64,000 bases of DNA from JBCCTX01 sp964468435 (GTDB taxonomy: Bacteria; Bacteroidota; Bacteroidia; J057): positions 87,075-151,074 of the forward strand of contig CAYXVE010000004.1 of assembly GCA_964468435.1 (NCBI GenBank). The letters run 5' to 3'. Below the pieces are notes generated by a model. The model made no database searches and was not told the DNA's origin. It saw only the letters and a program-made list of their open reading frames with translations. The translations under genes were made by a program, and so were the position numbers. Below, piece after piece: positions 28,452 to 37,521 of this stretch; the stretch's first letter is position 1; the number at the start of each line of letters is the position of its first letter.

Positions 28452-28949
28452 ATGAAATATCTTGTATATGTTTTCTGCACATTGATCTTCTTGGATGGAT
28501 ATAGCCAGGAAGTGAAAAGAGAAGTAGTTGCTTCCGGAGGTAATAGTATACTGGTTGATCAACTATCTATCTCATACACGGTCGGCCAACCTATTGCCGG
28601 ATCTAACTCCAACAATCGTTTCTCAGTTACCGAAGGCTTTCAAAGGGGATTTTTGGAGATTGTGACCAGTATACCAGAAGCGTTATACCAGATTGAGCTG
28701 TATGTTTACCCCAATCCTGCACATGATGAAGTCCAGATTGATGCCCGGTTGCCCAAAGCTATGGGATTAACAGCTCGCATGTACAACCTGTCGGGCCAGA
28801 TCGTAATGACCCAAACCCATGAGCGTCCCCAACGTGAACATCATATAGCACTGGACCTCCGCTCGTTTACCAAAGGGCTCTATATGCTCATCATATTAGA
28901 TGAGACAGGGCAGCGTATACAAACTTTTAAGGTCCAAAAGCACTTGTAG
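28452..28949 (+). CDS. Small secreted protein with a T9SS type A sorting domain
   Basis: This 165-residue protein has a signal peptide (about 1-18, GYSQ), a short mature region including SISYTVGQPIAGSNSN and VTEGFQRGF, and a C-terminal Por/T9SS sorting domain: VYPNPAHDEVQID, ARMYNLSGQIV, LDLRSFTKGLYMLII and QTFKVQKH. It would be exported by Sec and then moved across the outer membrane by the type IX system. The short mature part is a conserved lead-in region and not an enzyme. It starts 36 bases before the next secreted-protein ORF on the same strand. Confidence 0.88.
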   Translation: MKYLVYVFCTLIFLDGYSQEVKREVVASGGNSILVDQLSISYTVGQPIAGSNSNNRFSVTEGFQRGFLEIVTSIPEALYQIELYVYPNPAHDEVQIDARLPKAMGLTARMYNLSGQIVMTQTHERPQREHHIALDLRSFTKGLYMLIILDETGQRIQTFKVQKHL

Positions 28950-28985
28950 TACTTCATAATTTTATTGTCATATAATTTAAATATC

Positions 28986-31502
28986 ATGAGATTAGCCATA
29001 CTCTTAACTGCGATTTTCGCCTCTGTTAATTTATTGGAGATTGCAGCTCAATCGTCTTCCACTCAGCAGGGTATTAACTACCAGGCAGTCTTGGCTGAAA
29101 ATGGATCGGTGCTTGCCAATACCTCCGTTTCGCTACGTTTTTCCTTGCTTTCTAGCACCAATACATTCTACCAGGAAGAACAAATGGTCATAACAGATGA
29201 GCAGGGGCAGGTAGCGACACAAATAGGACAGGGCATAGCTACCTTTGGAGAATTTGAGACCCTTGATTGGGGGGCAGATCCCATTACCCTCAAAGTAGAA
29301 CTGGATACCGGAAATGGTTTTGGGGAAATCAGCCAGCAACCCTTTCAGTATGTACCCTATAGCTTTTTTGCAGAAAAAGTAAGAACCCTTCCGGTGATTA
29401 CTATGGACTCGCTTACAGATGTGGTAGCTCCCCGTCCTGCAGTAGGTGAAATCCTTAAATGGGATGGAAAGGCTTGGATACCCGGAAACGACAACGTCGC
29501 TTCGGGTACTGAGGCAGCAGTCAATACCTCTGCACGCATTGAAGGCGATGGCTCTGCTGAGAAACCCCTGGATCTGGCTCAGCAAAATGCACAGACCGGG
29601 CAGGTACTGAAATGGAATGGGACAGCATGGGTACCAGCTAATGATAGTGTAGCTTCCGGTACGCAGATTTCCGTCTCTACCACGCAAGAATTAGCGGGCG
29701 AAGGGTCTGAGGCAAATCCATTAACGCTGGCTCCACAGGATGCTGAAGCGGGAGATGTTCTCAAATGGAATGGCACTACTTGGAAGCCTTCGGAAGATGA
29801 GTCCGGAGCCAGTCTCTGGAACGAGCCAGATTCTGGTAAGGTCTCTTTTACAGGTAAAATCGGCTTGAATGTAGCAAATCCCTTCCTGGATATCCAGTCC
29901 AATGGATTCTTTAGTCATGAAGGATTTTTTGAAGTTGCTAACAGCGGATTTCCAACAATGCGGATTCGCCACAATAAACAAGACAATGTATTTCCACAAG
30001 CTGCACAGGTACAATATACAGTATTAGGTGAACAGGGACAGGGATTGATGCTATATGAAACATCAGGATTTACGTTTATAACCATTGACGCAAATAGCAA
30101 TCGATTTGATACCTATATTCGAACAAATGGAAGAATGGGATTAGGAATCAGTTCACCCAGAGAGAAATTGGATATAGACGGGGCGATCAAATTGGGAAAC
30201 ACCACGAGCGAAAACAATGGTACGATCCGTTACACAGGTTCAGATTTTGAGGGGCGCACCGGTAATGAATGGGTATCCTTAACAGAGCAGGGAAGTTCTT
30301 CTTCCGGGTCTTTTTGGAGTAAAGCAACTAATGGGCAAGATGTCGCTTTTCCGAAAGGTAAGGTGGGGATAGGTCTGGAACAACCAGAGGACTTGTTGCA
30401 CATCCACAATGCTGATCCCCAGTCCTCATCGCGAAGTATTACCCGCTATACCAATGATTTCACGGGTACAGAAGATACTGGTCTGGAAGTAGGTATACAG
30501 ACCAATAATGGAATCACAGATGGTATTATGCGCAATCAGGCTAAAGATGGAAGACTGTTTTTTGGAACAAATAGCAAGACCCGGATGCTTATCGATAATC
30601 AGGGAAGGGTAGGCATTGGGACCATAAGTCCAGCGCGTTTGTTATCGCTCGGGGCAGAGAATGCCAATACTCTAACGGGACAGTTTCTGATCACTCAAGC
30701 AGGAATCGGTGATGCCGTGATGAACCTTGGCTTTTCCAATGCCGGACATTACGCCTTGGGCGTTGACAATTCTGACAATGATAAATTCAAAATCGCCTTT
30801 AACGATGATGGGCCATCAGGCCTGACCAACAGTACGCTACTTACTTTACAACAAAATGGAAATCTGGGTCTGGGTACTTCTTCACCATCGCGTAAGCTCA
30901 CCATTTCTTCAAACAACAATAATCAGATTACCAGTAACATGTTGATCGAGCAAAGGGGCAATGGAGATGCTTTTATGAATTTTAGCCTGGAGGGTGGGGC
31001 TTCTTATGCATTGGGAATAGATAATTCGGATGGAGATCGATTCAAAATTGGTTACAATAGTGATTCTCCAGAAGGCGTAGGGAACAATACCGTATTAGAA
31101 ATGGATGCAAACGGCAACATGGAAGTAAAAGGTGAAATCCGCAGGACGGAAACAGGATCGGCCAATCTCGTACCCCTTGCCATGGGTAAGTTCAGAGCTA
31201 GTGGAGATATCGTATCTGCTGTAAGTACCGACAATTTTACTGTTAAAGTAGTCGGTGTAAATGAATTCGAAATCACATTGGACCTAGATTTGCCCCCCGT
31301 GAATTTTACAAGTGAAATAGGGCTGGTACTAGCTACGGTTTCGGGAAGACTAAATATGGTGACTGCATCTGTGGGAGGTATTGGCGGTGATCTCAAAATA
31401 TTTATCAGAGTATTTGATTTTCCCGAAAACTTTTTCGAGGCAACCAACTGCCTGTTTTGCCCAGACTCTTACAATGTTACCTTTATGTTTTACAGACCCT
31501 GA
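28986..31502 (+). CDS. Tail-fibre-like secreted repeat protein
   Basis: This protein of about 838 residues has a signal peptide (MRLAILLTAIFASVNLLEIAAQ), which favours ATG 28986 over the in-frame TTG at 28965. The N-terminal domain (INYQAVLAENGSVLANTSV) is typical of large secreted Bacteroidota proteins. It is followed by three copies of a module containing G-x-(V/I)-LKW-(N/D)-G-x-x-W-x-P and a VASGT linker. The C-terminal half has two copies of a longer unit (GDAxMNxxF, YALGxDNSDxDxFKI) separated by GLGTSSPSRKL-type phage tail-fibre motifs. No sorting domain is evident at the C-terminus. A surface adhesin or fibre role is an inference. Confidence 0.82.
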   Translation: MRLAILLTAIFASVNLLEIAAQSSSTQQGINYQAVLAENGSVLANTSVSLRFSLLSSTNTFYQEEQMVITDEQGQVATQIGQGIATFGEFETLDWGADPITLKVELDTGNGFGEISQQPFQYVPYSFFAEKVRTLPVITMDSLTDVVAPRPAVGEILKWDGKAWIPGNDNVASGTEAAVNTSARIEGDGSAEKPLDLAQQNAQTGQVLKWNGTAWVPANDSVASGTQISVSTTQELAGEGSEANPLTLAPQDAEAGDVLKWNGTTWKPSEDESGASLWNEPDSGKVSFTGKIGLNVANPFLDIQSNGFFSHEGFFEVANSGFPTMRIRHNKQDNVFPQAAQVQYTVLGEQGQGLMLYETSGFTFITIDANSNRFDTYIRTNGRMGLGISSPREKLDIDGAIKLGNTTSENNGTIRYTGSDFEGRTGNEWVSLTEQGSSSSGSFWSKATNGQDVAFPKGKVGIGLEQPEDLLHIHNADPQSSSRSITRYTNDFTGTEDTGLEVGIQTNNGITDGIMRNQAKDGRLFFGTNSKTRMLIDNQGRVGIGTISPARLLSLGAENANTLTGQFLITQAGIGDAVMNLGFSNAGHYALGVDNSDNDKFKIAFNDDGPSGLTNSTLLTLQQNGNLGLGTSSPSRKLTISSNNNNQITSNMLIEQRGNGDAFMNFSLEGGASYALGIDNSDGDRFKIGYNSDSPEGVGNNTVLEMDANGNMEVKGEIRRTETGSANLVPLAMGKFRASGDIVSAVSTDNFTVKVVGVNEFEITLDLDLPPVNFTSEIGLVLATVSGRLNMVTASVGGIGGDLKIFIRVFDFPENFFEATNCLFCPDSYNVTFMFYRP

Positions 31503-31551
31503 TGTACATAAAGTTTTCCAAATCATAATGCGCCAGATTTTGCTTATTGAA

Positions 31552-31580
31552 GGCCATCAGTATTTACTGGTGGCTTTTTT
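31552..31580 (+). terminator. Rho-independent terminator after the tail-fibre-like gene
   Basis: GCCATCAGT pairs with ACTGGTGGC (one G-U pair) across a 4-base loop and is followed directly by six Ts. It ends transcription of the T9SS cargo and tail-fibre-like pair and separates it from the small gene before folA. Confidence 0.8.
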
Positions 31581-31626
31581 CTATATTCCAGATCAACATT
31601 TTTCGAATTTCATCCGTTTTAAAAGT

Positions 31627-31827
31627 ATGAATGAATCATTACTCCCGTTAAAAGCACTAGTAAGCCTACGACAGGATATAGAGCAGTTTGAACTGAGGAA
31701 AGGAGATGTAGGGAAAATTACCCTGATCGACCATGAAGCTCAGGAATACGTCGTTACTTTCAAAAATTTTCAGGGCGAATCCAAAGCATGGGTAAGGTTG
31801 CGTGAAGACCAAATACGCCCTGTATAG
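31627..31827 (+). CDS. Small DUF4926-like protein
   Basis: The 66-residue product contains LVSLRQDIEQFELRKGDVGKI, VTFKNFQGESKAWVRLREDQI and a C-terminal RPV. The pattern of a KGD-x-G-x-I turn followed by a strand that ends with xVxFxxxxG resembles DUF4926 small beta-barrel proteins. The frame is open further upstream, but that part overlaps the previous gene and the terminator, so the ATG at 31627 is preferred. It lies 80 bases before folA and may share its transcript. Its function is unknown. Confidence 0.55.
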   Translation: MNESLLPLKALVSLRQDIEQFELRKGDVGKITLIDHEAQEYVVTFKNFQGESKAWVRLREDQIRPV

Positions 31828-31907
31828 GAATAGATTATGGAAGGGTACAGGTGTCAGAACAGGCAGATTGTCCTTTATCGGGTTGATTTGAATAACCAAA
31901 TATCCCA

Positions 31908-32375
31908 ATGACCTCCATCATCATCATTTCAGCCATGTCAAAGGACCAGGTAATCGGTACCCAGGACGGTATGCCCTGGAATGTATCTGAGGAGTACCAG
32001 CAATATCTCCGCTTTGTCAGGGGGCAAACGGTCATCATGGGACGCAAGACGTATGAAATATTTGGGGAAGACCTGGATGTAGCCAGAATTCTGGTGATCA
32101 GTAGAAATTATCCTGAAAGTGATCAGTATACCGTATTTTCTAGCCTGGAAGATGCGTTGCAATATGCAAAATCCTTTGATGAGACCATCTTCGTAGCTGG
32201 TGGAGCCTCCATTTACAAGCAGGCATTAGCCTATGCAGATTTTATGTACCTCTCCGAGATCAAAGGGGATTTTGAAGGAATAGCCTATTTCCCAGCATTT
32301 GATCATACTAGATGGGAAATTACCCAAGAGATTGATCACGAGAAATTTACCTTCAGAATATATCAAAGAAAATAG
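31908..32375 (+). CDS. folA: Dihydrofolate reductase
   Basis: The enzyme reduces dihydrofolate to tetrahydrofolate with NADPH and is the target of trimethoprim. The 155-residue protein shows the family landmarks IIIISAMSKDQVIGTQDGMPW, a helix with the acidic catalytic residue (NVSEEYQQYLRF), IMGRKTYEIFG, ILVISRN, IFVAGGASIYKQAL and ADFMYLSEI. Here it is not next to thymidylate synthase, which is its most common partner. Confidence 0.94.
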   Translation: MTSIIIISAMSKDQVIGTQDGMPWNVSEEYQQYLRFVRGQTVIMGRKTYEIFGEDLDVARILVISRNYPESDQYTVFSSLEDALQYAKSFDETIFVAGGASIYKQALAYADFMYLSEIKGDFEGIAYFPAFDHTRWEITQEIDHEKFTFRIYQRK

Positions 32376-32406
32376 CGGTAAAATCCACCCTGGAGTTGAG
32401 GTCCAC

Positions 32407-32462
32407 CCACGTCTGTGATCCATCATCGATAGTCTGCGATCTATAACCCACCTGTCTATGTC
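32407..32462. repeat. Heptanucleotide-period intergenic repeat
   Basis: Eight consecutive 7-mers run from 32407 (CCACGTC, TGTGATC, CATCATC, GATAGTC, TGCGATC, TATAACC, CACCTGT, CTATGTC); six end in A/G-TC. The block fills most of the gap between the folA and cytochrome genes, which are convergent. It has the same periodicity and end motif as the arrays at 2694-2806. Confidence 0.55.
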
Positions 32463-32468
32463 CTCTAA

Positions 32469-33914
32469 TTACAACGTCTTCAGATACTCAATCAACGCTT
32501 TCCTTTCATCTGCATTCAATTCATCCCCAAAATAATGACCCCTGTTACTTGATCCCCATTCTGTCGTGTCATAGGTCCATTTGCCTCCACCGTTATTTTT
32601 CCTTTTATAATTCCACCCTACCTTGTCATAATCATAATCTTTAGGATCTCCTGATCTCTCCCAGTATAATGGGCGTTGTTTGCTATTGAGCAGGTCTTCT
32701 AGGGTAGGGACAGCTCCATTGTGAAGGTAGGGTGCTGTAACCCAGATCCCATCCAGCGGAGGAGCGATGTATCCTTCAGAGGCCTTTATGGAGGAGGTGG
32801 GGGTTGAGGTAGCATACCAGCTTTGGTTATACCAGGCTACAAAGTCAGACATGATAGTTGCCCGCGCATAGGCAGGATCAGTCTGGATTTCATGGAGAGG
32901 TACAACCTTATTGGGGTAAGTCTCACGATCTCCATAGGTGCCATGGCATTTTTTACATTCGTTGTTGAAGATCGTTCTGCCTGTAGCTGCGAGTTCCATA
33001 TCTATGTCATAGGGATATGTTGGAGGCTCCAATTCATTGAGCCAGGCAAGGACGTCTACAAAGTGTTGCTGGACTTCACGAGCATGAGTGGTATCAGTAA
33101 TACCCGCAAGGGTAATTTGCATGAGTAGTTTGGTGAAGTCTCCTCTTCCCAGGGCATTGTAGTACAGTGCTTCCTTCTTTTTGACATGCCACAGGGGAGG
33201 CACATCGGTCGCAATATTGATCGGAGCTATCTCAAAGGTATCTACTGGCTCATCCTGTATGGTGAGGTCCTCAGGGTTGCGGAAAACGCCGGATACTTCA
33301 GCAGTTCTCGCAGCTGGGTTCATTCCCATGTTGGGAGAAGAAGTCCGGCTGGATAGCGCTTTGACGATCGGGATTGAAGGTTCATATGCCTGCCATTCAG
33401 GGGAATTTTTATCATATTTTACCCGCATCAATGTATTCATCGCCAGCATGGGAAGCTTAAAATTTCTGCGGTAATCTCCAAAGGAATTACCCATGCCCAA
33501 GACTACTTCGCCGTTAAAGTGTGATGCATGGCAGGAAAAACAATTTCCATTGACTACTTTAGCTCCCGTGTTTGCCGTAAATGCAGTGTGCGAAAAGGGA
33601 ATGTCTTCATTAATCCCTGTACGGTTGAGTACTTTGCCATCATCGTCTCCTACCAATCTCTCCAACTGCTTACTGAGAAGTTTACTAAAGGTTTCATATG
33701 GTATGCCCGTACTCATGTAATCTCCGTAAACCAGATATTCAAATCCCTTTTTGGGATCTCCATCGCTCAGTTGTTCTTGAGGAATGACCCGGTAGACAGG
33801 GTAAGAACGTTCCTCTTCTTCATACAAAGTATTTATCAGTTCCTTGTGGCAAGACGCCAGGATGATATTGACCAGGATCAACGATCCTGAGAGTATGATT
33901 TTACGAATATTCAT
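32469..33914 (-). CDS. Two-haem cytochrome c lipoprotein
   Basis: This 481-residue protein has a lipoprotein signal with lipidated C22 (LASC). Two covalent haem sites, CFSCH at residues 125-129 and CKKCH at 320-324, lie in separate cytochrome c domains. The segment APYLHNGAVPTLEDLL near the C-terminus is typical of the second domain of di-haem peroxidase/MauG-related cytochromes and carries a possible axial-ligand environment. It sits on the periplasmic face of a membrane as an electron carrier or oxidase; its partner is unknown. No peroxidase accessory genes are nearby. Confidence 0.85.
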   Translation of the reverse strand: MNIRKIILSGSLILVNIILASCHKELINTLYEEEERSYPVYRVIPQEQLSDGDPKKGFEYLVYGDYMSTGIPYETFSKLLSKQLERLVGDDDGKVLNRTGINEDIPFSHTAFTANTGAKVVNGNCFSCHASHFNGEVVLGMGNSFGDYRRNFKLPMLAMNTLMRVKYDKNSPEWQAYEPSIPIVKALSSRTSSPNMGMNPAARTAEVSGVFRNPEDLTIQDEPVDTFEIAPINIATDVPPLWHVKKKEALYYNALGRGDFTKLLMQITLAGITDTTHAREVQQHFVDVLAWLNELEPPTYPYDIDMELAATGRTIFNNECKKCHGTYGDRETYPNKVVPLHEIQTDPAYARATIMSDFVAWYNQSWYATSTPTSSIKASEGYIAPPLDGIWVTAPYLHNGAVPTLEDLLNSKQRPLYWERSGDPKDYDYDKVGWNYKRKNNGGGKWTYDTTEWGSSNRGHYFGDELNADERKALIEYLKTL

Positions 33915-34111
33915 TTTTGATTCTGTACTTTACTTTTATCACTAAATTAACTTCTACCTTCACAGGATGTTTTTGAACCTCGTATGACAGATGTAAATAT
34001 CTACGCTCATTATTTGGCTGAAGAACAAAAACATTATATCCAGGATACGTACTTTTAAACAGATATTACAGTACATAGGCGTAGATAGCAATCACGAGTT
34101 TATATTGAATT

Positions 34112-34468
34112 ATGGTTTATAAAGTTATTGTTGATTTTGAAGTCGAGCAGGGCGTTCTATATCTAAGACTTTTTAGTATTAGTCCTCAGCCCGTATTTAA
34201 AGTAAAAATAGAGTTTGAACCAGGTTTTACGGGTTTAAGTGGTAAACGCAACATACATGAGATGAGGATATTTCAAGGAATCCCTTTCTTTGCTCCCGGA
34301 AAGAAGTTCAGAATACTGATAGATAAATTTCCCGTTTACCTCAACAGAAATGAACCTACCCACTTTCGCTCAAGTGTCAGTTATGTGGATGAATTTGATA
34401 AGTTAAATGAATATGATCTGGAGCATGATCTGGATATTTACCGTGATTTAGGTGAAATGGAATATTGA
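34112..34468 (+). CDS. Conserved hypothetical beta-rich protein
   Basis: The 118-residue protein has no signal peptide or membrane segment. It reads as a beta sandwich with VKIEFEPGFTGLSGKRNI and IPFFAPGKKFRILID as its most ordered segments and ends in a strongly acidic helix (KLNEYDLEHDLDIYRDLGEMEY). The gene is intact with neighbour-like composition. I do not recognise a named family. It is convergent with the next gene, separated by 11 bases. Confidence 0.6.
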   Translation: MVYKVIVDFEVEQGVLYLRLFSISPQPVFKVKIEFEPGFTGLSGKRNIHEMRIFQGIPFFAPGKKFRILIDKFPVYLNRNEPTHFRSSVSYVDEFDKLNEYDLEHDLDIYRDLGEMEY

Positions 34469-34479
34469 GAAATTTGCTG

Positions 34480-35346
34480 CTAATGGTGTCCGGTAAATGC
34501 AATAGATTGTTTGATTGCGTGTTCAAAAAACGCTTTCACTGCCAGAGCCTGTCCCGCTGAAGTAGATATACCTGCTACTTCTGAGAGTGCTAGAGATGCG
34601 ATCCTGGGATTACCTTCTTGCCATACCCCAAGATGTTGGAAAGGTGAAAGAGAAGTGTAATCTGATTGCCCCTCAGAAACATAATGGTTGACATAAAAGT
34701 AATGATCGTTGACCAGGTTATCTGGAATATTCATACCCAATCCCACAAATCTTTGTATGCCATCTTCTCCTTCGAGAGATATCAGGCTTCCTGTATCAAA
34801 ATGGTGAGGCCATACACGTATAGAGCTTGAATGTTGATGCTTGACGGCAAAATGAGATATGATAAGTTCTGCATTATTGCGGTATGTTGCCAGGACTTCC
34901 TGCGCACTTTGGGTAGGAGCTTCAAATGGTGCACCGAGTAGTAGAGGATGATCTGGTAAGGTGTAGTGAGTAATGTAGTCTATCTGATCTACATCAAGCC
35001 CTCTGCGATGAATAATATCCCTTATCCAATACAAGACATCTTCTCTACTTAAGCCGTGCAGGGATAAGGCTTCTCGCTTGTGGCGGACATCTTCATAAAA
35101 TGCCAGCTGAAAATTAGGGGTTTCGAGTGCCAACCTGAAGCTACGGTCAGCTGGAATTCGCCTTCCCGCGAAGGCCGCCTTATCCGACCACCATTCCATA
35201 TTAGTATGTGAATCGTCATCCTTTTGGGGAAGGAGATGCTTGCCCACCATAGCTACAAACTGTGTGCCGTGATGATATTGCAGGGTCGCATGTGAGAGTG
35301 CTGAAATAGGATGAGGTATGACTTCGGACCAATAAGTTGTTAACAC
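34480..35346 (-). CDS. Conserved hypothetical protein with a WPHHFDTG motif
   Basis: This 288-residue protein has no signal peptide. The strongest segments are SSIRVWPHHFDTGSLISL, RFVGLGMNIPD and DHYFYVNHYVSEG near residues 165-225, plus a C-terminal alanine-rich helix. WPHHFD followed by GxGxxxPD and a YFYV strand is a pattern I associate with conserved hypothetical proteins in several phyla, but no reaction is known to me. The clustered His and Asp residues could bind a metal, which is inference. It appears to be monocistronic. Confidence 0.6.
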   Translation of the reverse strand: MLTTYWSEVIPHPISALSHATLQYHHGTQFVAMVGKHLLPQKDDDSHTNMEWWSDKAAFAGRRIPADRSFRLALETPNFQLAFYEDVRHKREALSLHGLSREDVLYWIRDIIHRRGLDVDQIDYITHYTLPDHPLLLGAPFEAPTQSAQEVLATYRNNAELIISHFAVKHQHSSSIRVWPHHFDTGSLISLEGEDGIQRFVGLGMNIPDNLVNDHYFYVNHYVSEGQSDYTSLSPFQHLGVWQEGNPRIASLALSEVAGISTSAGQALAVKAFFEHAIKQSIAFTGHH

Positions 35347-35402
35347 AATGATAATTTAGATTAAACACAACTAATTTAATGAAAAGTTATGATCAATTCA
35401 AC

Positions 35403-35423
35403 AAAAAATGATTGTTAAATCAT
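35403..35423 (-). terminator. Candidate terminator of the mutY-ssb-gldE-gldD operon
   Basis: On the minus strand ATGATT pairs with AATCAT across a 4-base loop and is followed by a run of six Ts. It lies just after the gldD stop. The stem is short and AT-rich, so termination efficiency is uncertain. Confidence 0.5.
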
Positions 35424-35430
35424 GTTATAC

Positions 35431-36012
35431 TCATTCCCAATCGATTGATTGGATCATGTGCTGCAGTTCTCTTTTCATATGATTAATCACGGGAAGGAGT
35501 GAATCATTTTTTGAGGCGGTATTGAAGTAAAAGGAAGTCATGATGATGTGTTGGTCCATACTGTCGCTGTAAAAAAATTGTGCCGGAGTACCTACATTTC
35601 CATATACCTCATACAAGGTACCGTATCCCTGCTCATAGCCTATTTCTGTATTGCGTATATTGCTGGCCTGTTTACTGTGTTTATAGATGAGTCCCCGGTG
35701 TTCTTCCTGATGTACAAATCGGGGTTTACCACTTTGCTCAATATTTCGGTAGGTAATATGCCATTTGCAGGCGAAGGGCGGGAAATAGATGTCCATCCAA
35801 CAGGAATCTTTGCGTTCTACACTGACCTCTCCATAAGCAGGGTATTCGAAGTTGAAGGGACATATCTCACTTTGGTAGGTATTGTATGATACTTCGCTGG
35901 GTAAATCGATACGTTGATACCCCATTGGCCGGGGATAAGGAGCAGGAGAATGTTGACACCCTCCGATGAAGATGCTGATTAGTACGATGAGTTGATATCT
36001 ATTCATGAGCAT
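35431..36012 (-). CDS. gldD: Gliding motility lipoprotein GldD
   Basis: GldD is a lipoprotein needed for gliding and for the associated type IX secretion machinery in Bacteroidota. The 193-residue protein has a lipobox (IGGC) and the family features YPRPMGYQRIDLP, CPFNFEYPAYGEV, CWMDIYFPPF, GTPAQFFYSDS and a C-terminal MIQSIDWE. The start may be the third codon (also ATG). It follows gldE in the conserved order, which supports the assignment. Its exact molecular role is not known in the family. Confidence 0.9.
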   Translation of the reverse strand: MLMNRYQLIVLISIFIGGCQHSPAPYPRPMGYQRIDLPSEVSYNTYQSEICPFNFEYPAYGEVSVERKDSCWMDIYFPPFACKWHITYRNIEQSGKPRFVHQEEHRGLIYKHSKQASNIRNTEIGYEQGYGTLYEVYGNVGTPAQFFYSDSMDQHIIMTSFYFNTASKNDSLLPVINHMKRELQHMIQSIDWE

Positions 36013-36079
36013 AAATGGTATACGACTCGTTAAATCTTACTAACGTAAGTTATGTTTGAGGGTTTGGGTACTACTGGGA

Positions 36080-37468
36080 TCAGGAGTTTTCAATCTGGTT
36101 GGTTTCTGGGGTATGTATGATCATCTTGACCTGTGTGATCCGGTTTTTACCTACACCTTCTACATGTAATTCAAAGTTGCGATAATGGATAATTTCACCG
36201 CTGGAAGGAATTTTTCCATGTAATTCAAGTATCAGCCCACCTAGTGTGTCATTATCTCCTTTTGCATCTTCAAAAACGTCATCGTCTAGTTCCAGAATTC
36301 TCTTTACATCGATCAGGGATATTCTACCTTCAAAGATATAAGTATCATCAGATATTTTGCTGTATACCCAGTCTTCACTATCAAATTCATCATTAATCTC
36401 TCCAAAAATTTCCTCAATAACATCTTCAAGTGTTACGATTCCCGCAGTACCTCCAAATTCATCTACCACTACTGCCATGTGTGATCTTTTTGCTTTAAAT
36501 TCTTCCAGTAGTACATCTATTTTTTTATTCTCAGGAACAAAATGAACTTCCCGGAGAATATTTTCAAGTTCGAGCTGTTCAGAATTTGACCGGAGGTAGG
36601 GTAGAAGATCCTTGACATGTAGTATACCTTTGACATGGTCCAGACTTTCGCTGAATACGGGTAAGCGGGAATAATTGTGTTCCTGTATAAAAGTAACCAG
36701 TTCATCAAAAGGTGTATGTATCTCGATTGCTTTTACATCGACACGTGCGCGCATGATACTTTTGACAGGTATATTACTGAAGTTAACGATTCCTTTCAGG
36801 ATCTCCTTTTCATCTTTGTGCTCATCCCGGGTAGTAGTGAGGTTGATAGCATGTCTCAGGTCGTCGAGCGAAGCATTGGATTCTGTGCGTTGCATACGTC
36901 GTTGTATAAAGCGTTCAATCGAACTATTGAGACTGATCAGCCATCCGGCTGGCAAATCAAATAACCTGACCAGGAAATCCATAGGTCTTGAGAGCGCCTT
37001 GACGTATTTCAGGCGATTTTTGGTAGCAAAGACTTTGGGTACTATCTCTCCGAATAGCAACAGAATACCCGTTATCAACACTACTTCCAGAATCCATCTT
37101 ACTTTGGGGTTGACCTCATAGGCTGCACTCATTTCATAAGCCTGTTCGATGTAATTCAGAATATAGGTAGATACGAGGATTGCCCCTACGTTGGCAAAAT
37201 TATTGGCGATAAGTATGGTGGCAAGTAATTTTCGCTCCTGCTTCATGAGTCTGCATATGTACTGTGAGGTAGGCGTATGGGTATCTTCACGAAAGGTGGA
37301 GAGCTCAGCACGAGACAGAGAAAAGAAAGCTGCTTCTGCTCCTGATACAAAAAACGACATTCCTAGTAACATCACAAAAGCTAGCAAATACCACAGTAAA
37401 TAGGGTTCTGCAATAATTTGAAAAAGGATAAATGTAAGAGTATTTATACTCCCAGGTTCTGGGTCCAC
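36080..37468 (-). CDS. gldE: Gliding motility-associated protein GldE (CNNM/CorC type)
   Basis: This 462-residue membrane protein has an N-terminal DUF21 (CNNM) domain with several transmembrane helices (from about residue 22, YLLWYLLAFVMLLGMSFFVSG). Two CBS domains follow (RARVDVKAIEI and HMAVVVDEFGGTAGIVTLEDVIEEIFGEI), then a CorC/HlyC C-terminal domain. In flavobacteria GldE acts with GldD. The broader family is linked to magnesium transport, and whether GldE moves ions is unknown. The neighbouring gldD, ssb and mutY confirm the assignment. Confidence 0.92.
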   Translation of the reverse strand: MDPEPGSINTLTFILFQIIAEPYLLWYLLAFVMLLGMSFFVSGAEAAFFSLSRAELSTFREDTHTPTSQYICRLMKQERKLLATILIANNFANVGAILVSTYILNYIEQAYEMSAAYEVNPKVRWILEVVLITGILLLFGEIVPKVFATKNRLKYVKALSRPMDFLVRLFDLPAGWLISLNSSIERFIQRRMQRTESNASLDDLRHAINLTTTRDEHKDEKEILKGIVNFSNIPVKSIMRARVDVKAIEIHTPFDELVTFIQEHNYSRLPVFSESLDHVKGILHVKDLLPYLRSNSEQLELENILREVHFVPENKKIDVLLEEFKAKRSHMAVVVDEFGGTAGIVTLEDVIEEIFGEINDEFDSEDWVYSKISDDTYIFEGRISLIDVKRILELDDDVFEDAKGDNDTLGGLILELHGKIPSSGEIIHYRNFELHVEGVGKNRITQVKMIIHTPETNQIENS

Positions 37469-37521
37469 GGTGTGATAATTAAATTAAGAAAAATCAACAA
37501 TAAAAACATTTTGTTGCTTTA

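Noticed and set aside
28986..31502. Prophage tail gene
   Set aside because: Tail-fibre-like motifs are present, but there is a signal peptide, no phage structural neighbours, and a T9SS cargo gene next to it.
31381..31626. Upstream extension of the small DUF4926-like gene
   Set aside because: It overlaps the tail-fibre-like gene and a clear terminator; ATG 31627 gives the compact conserved protein.
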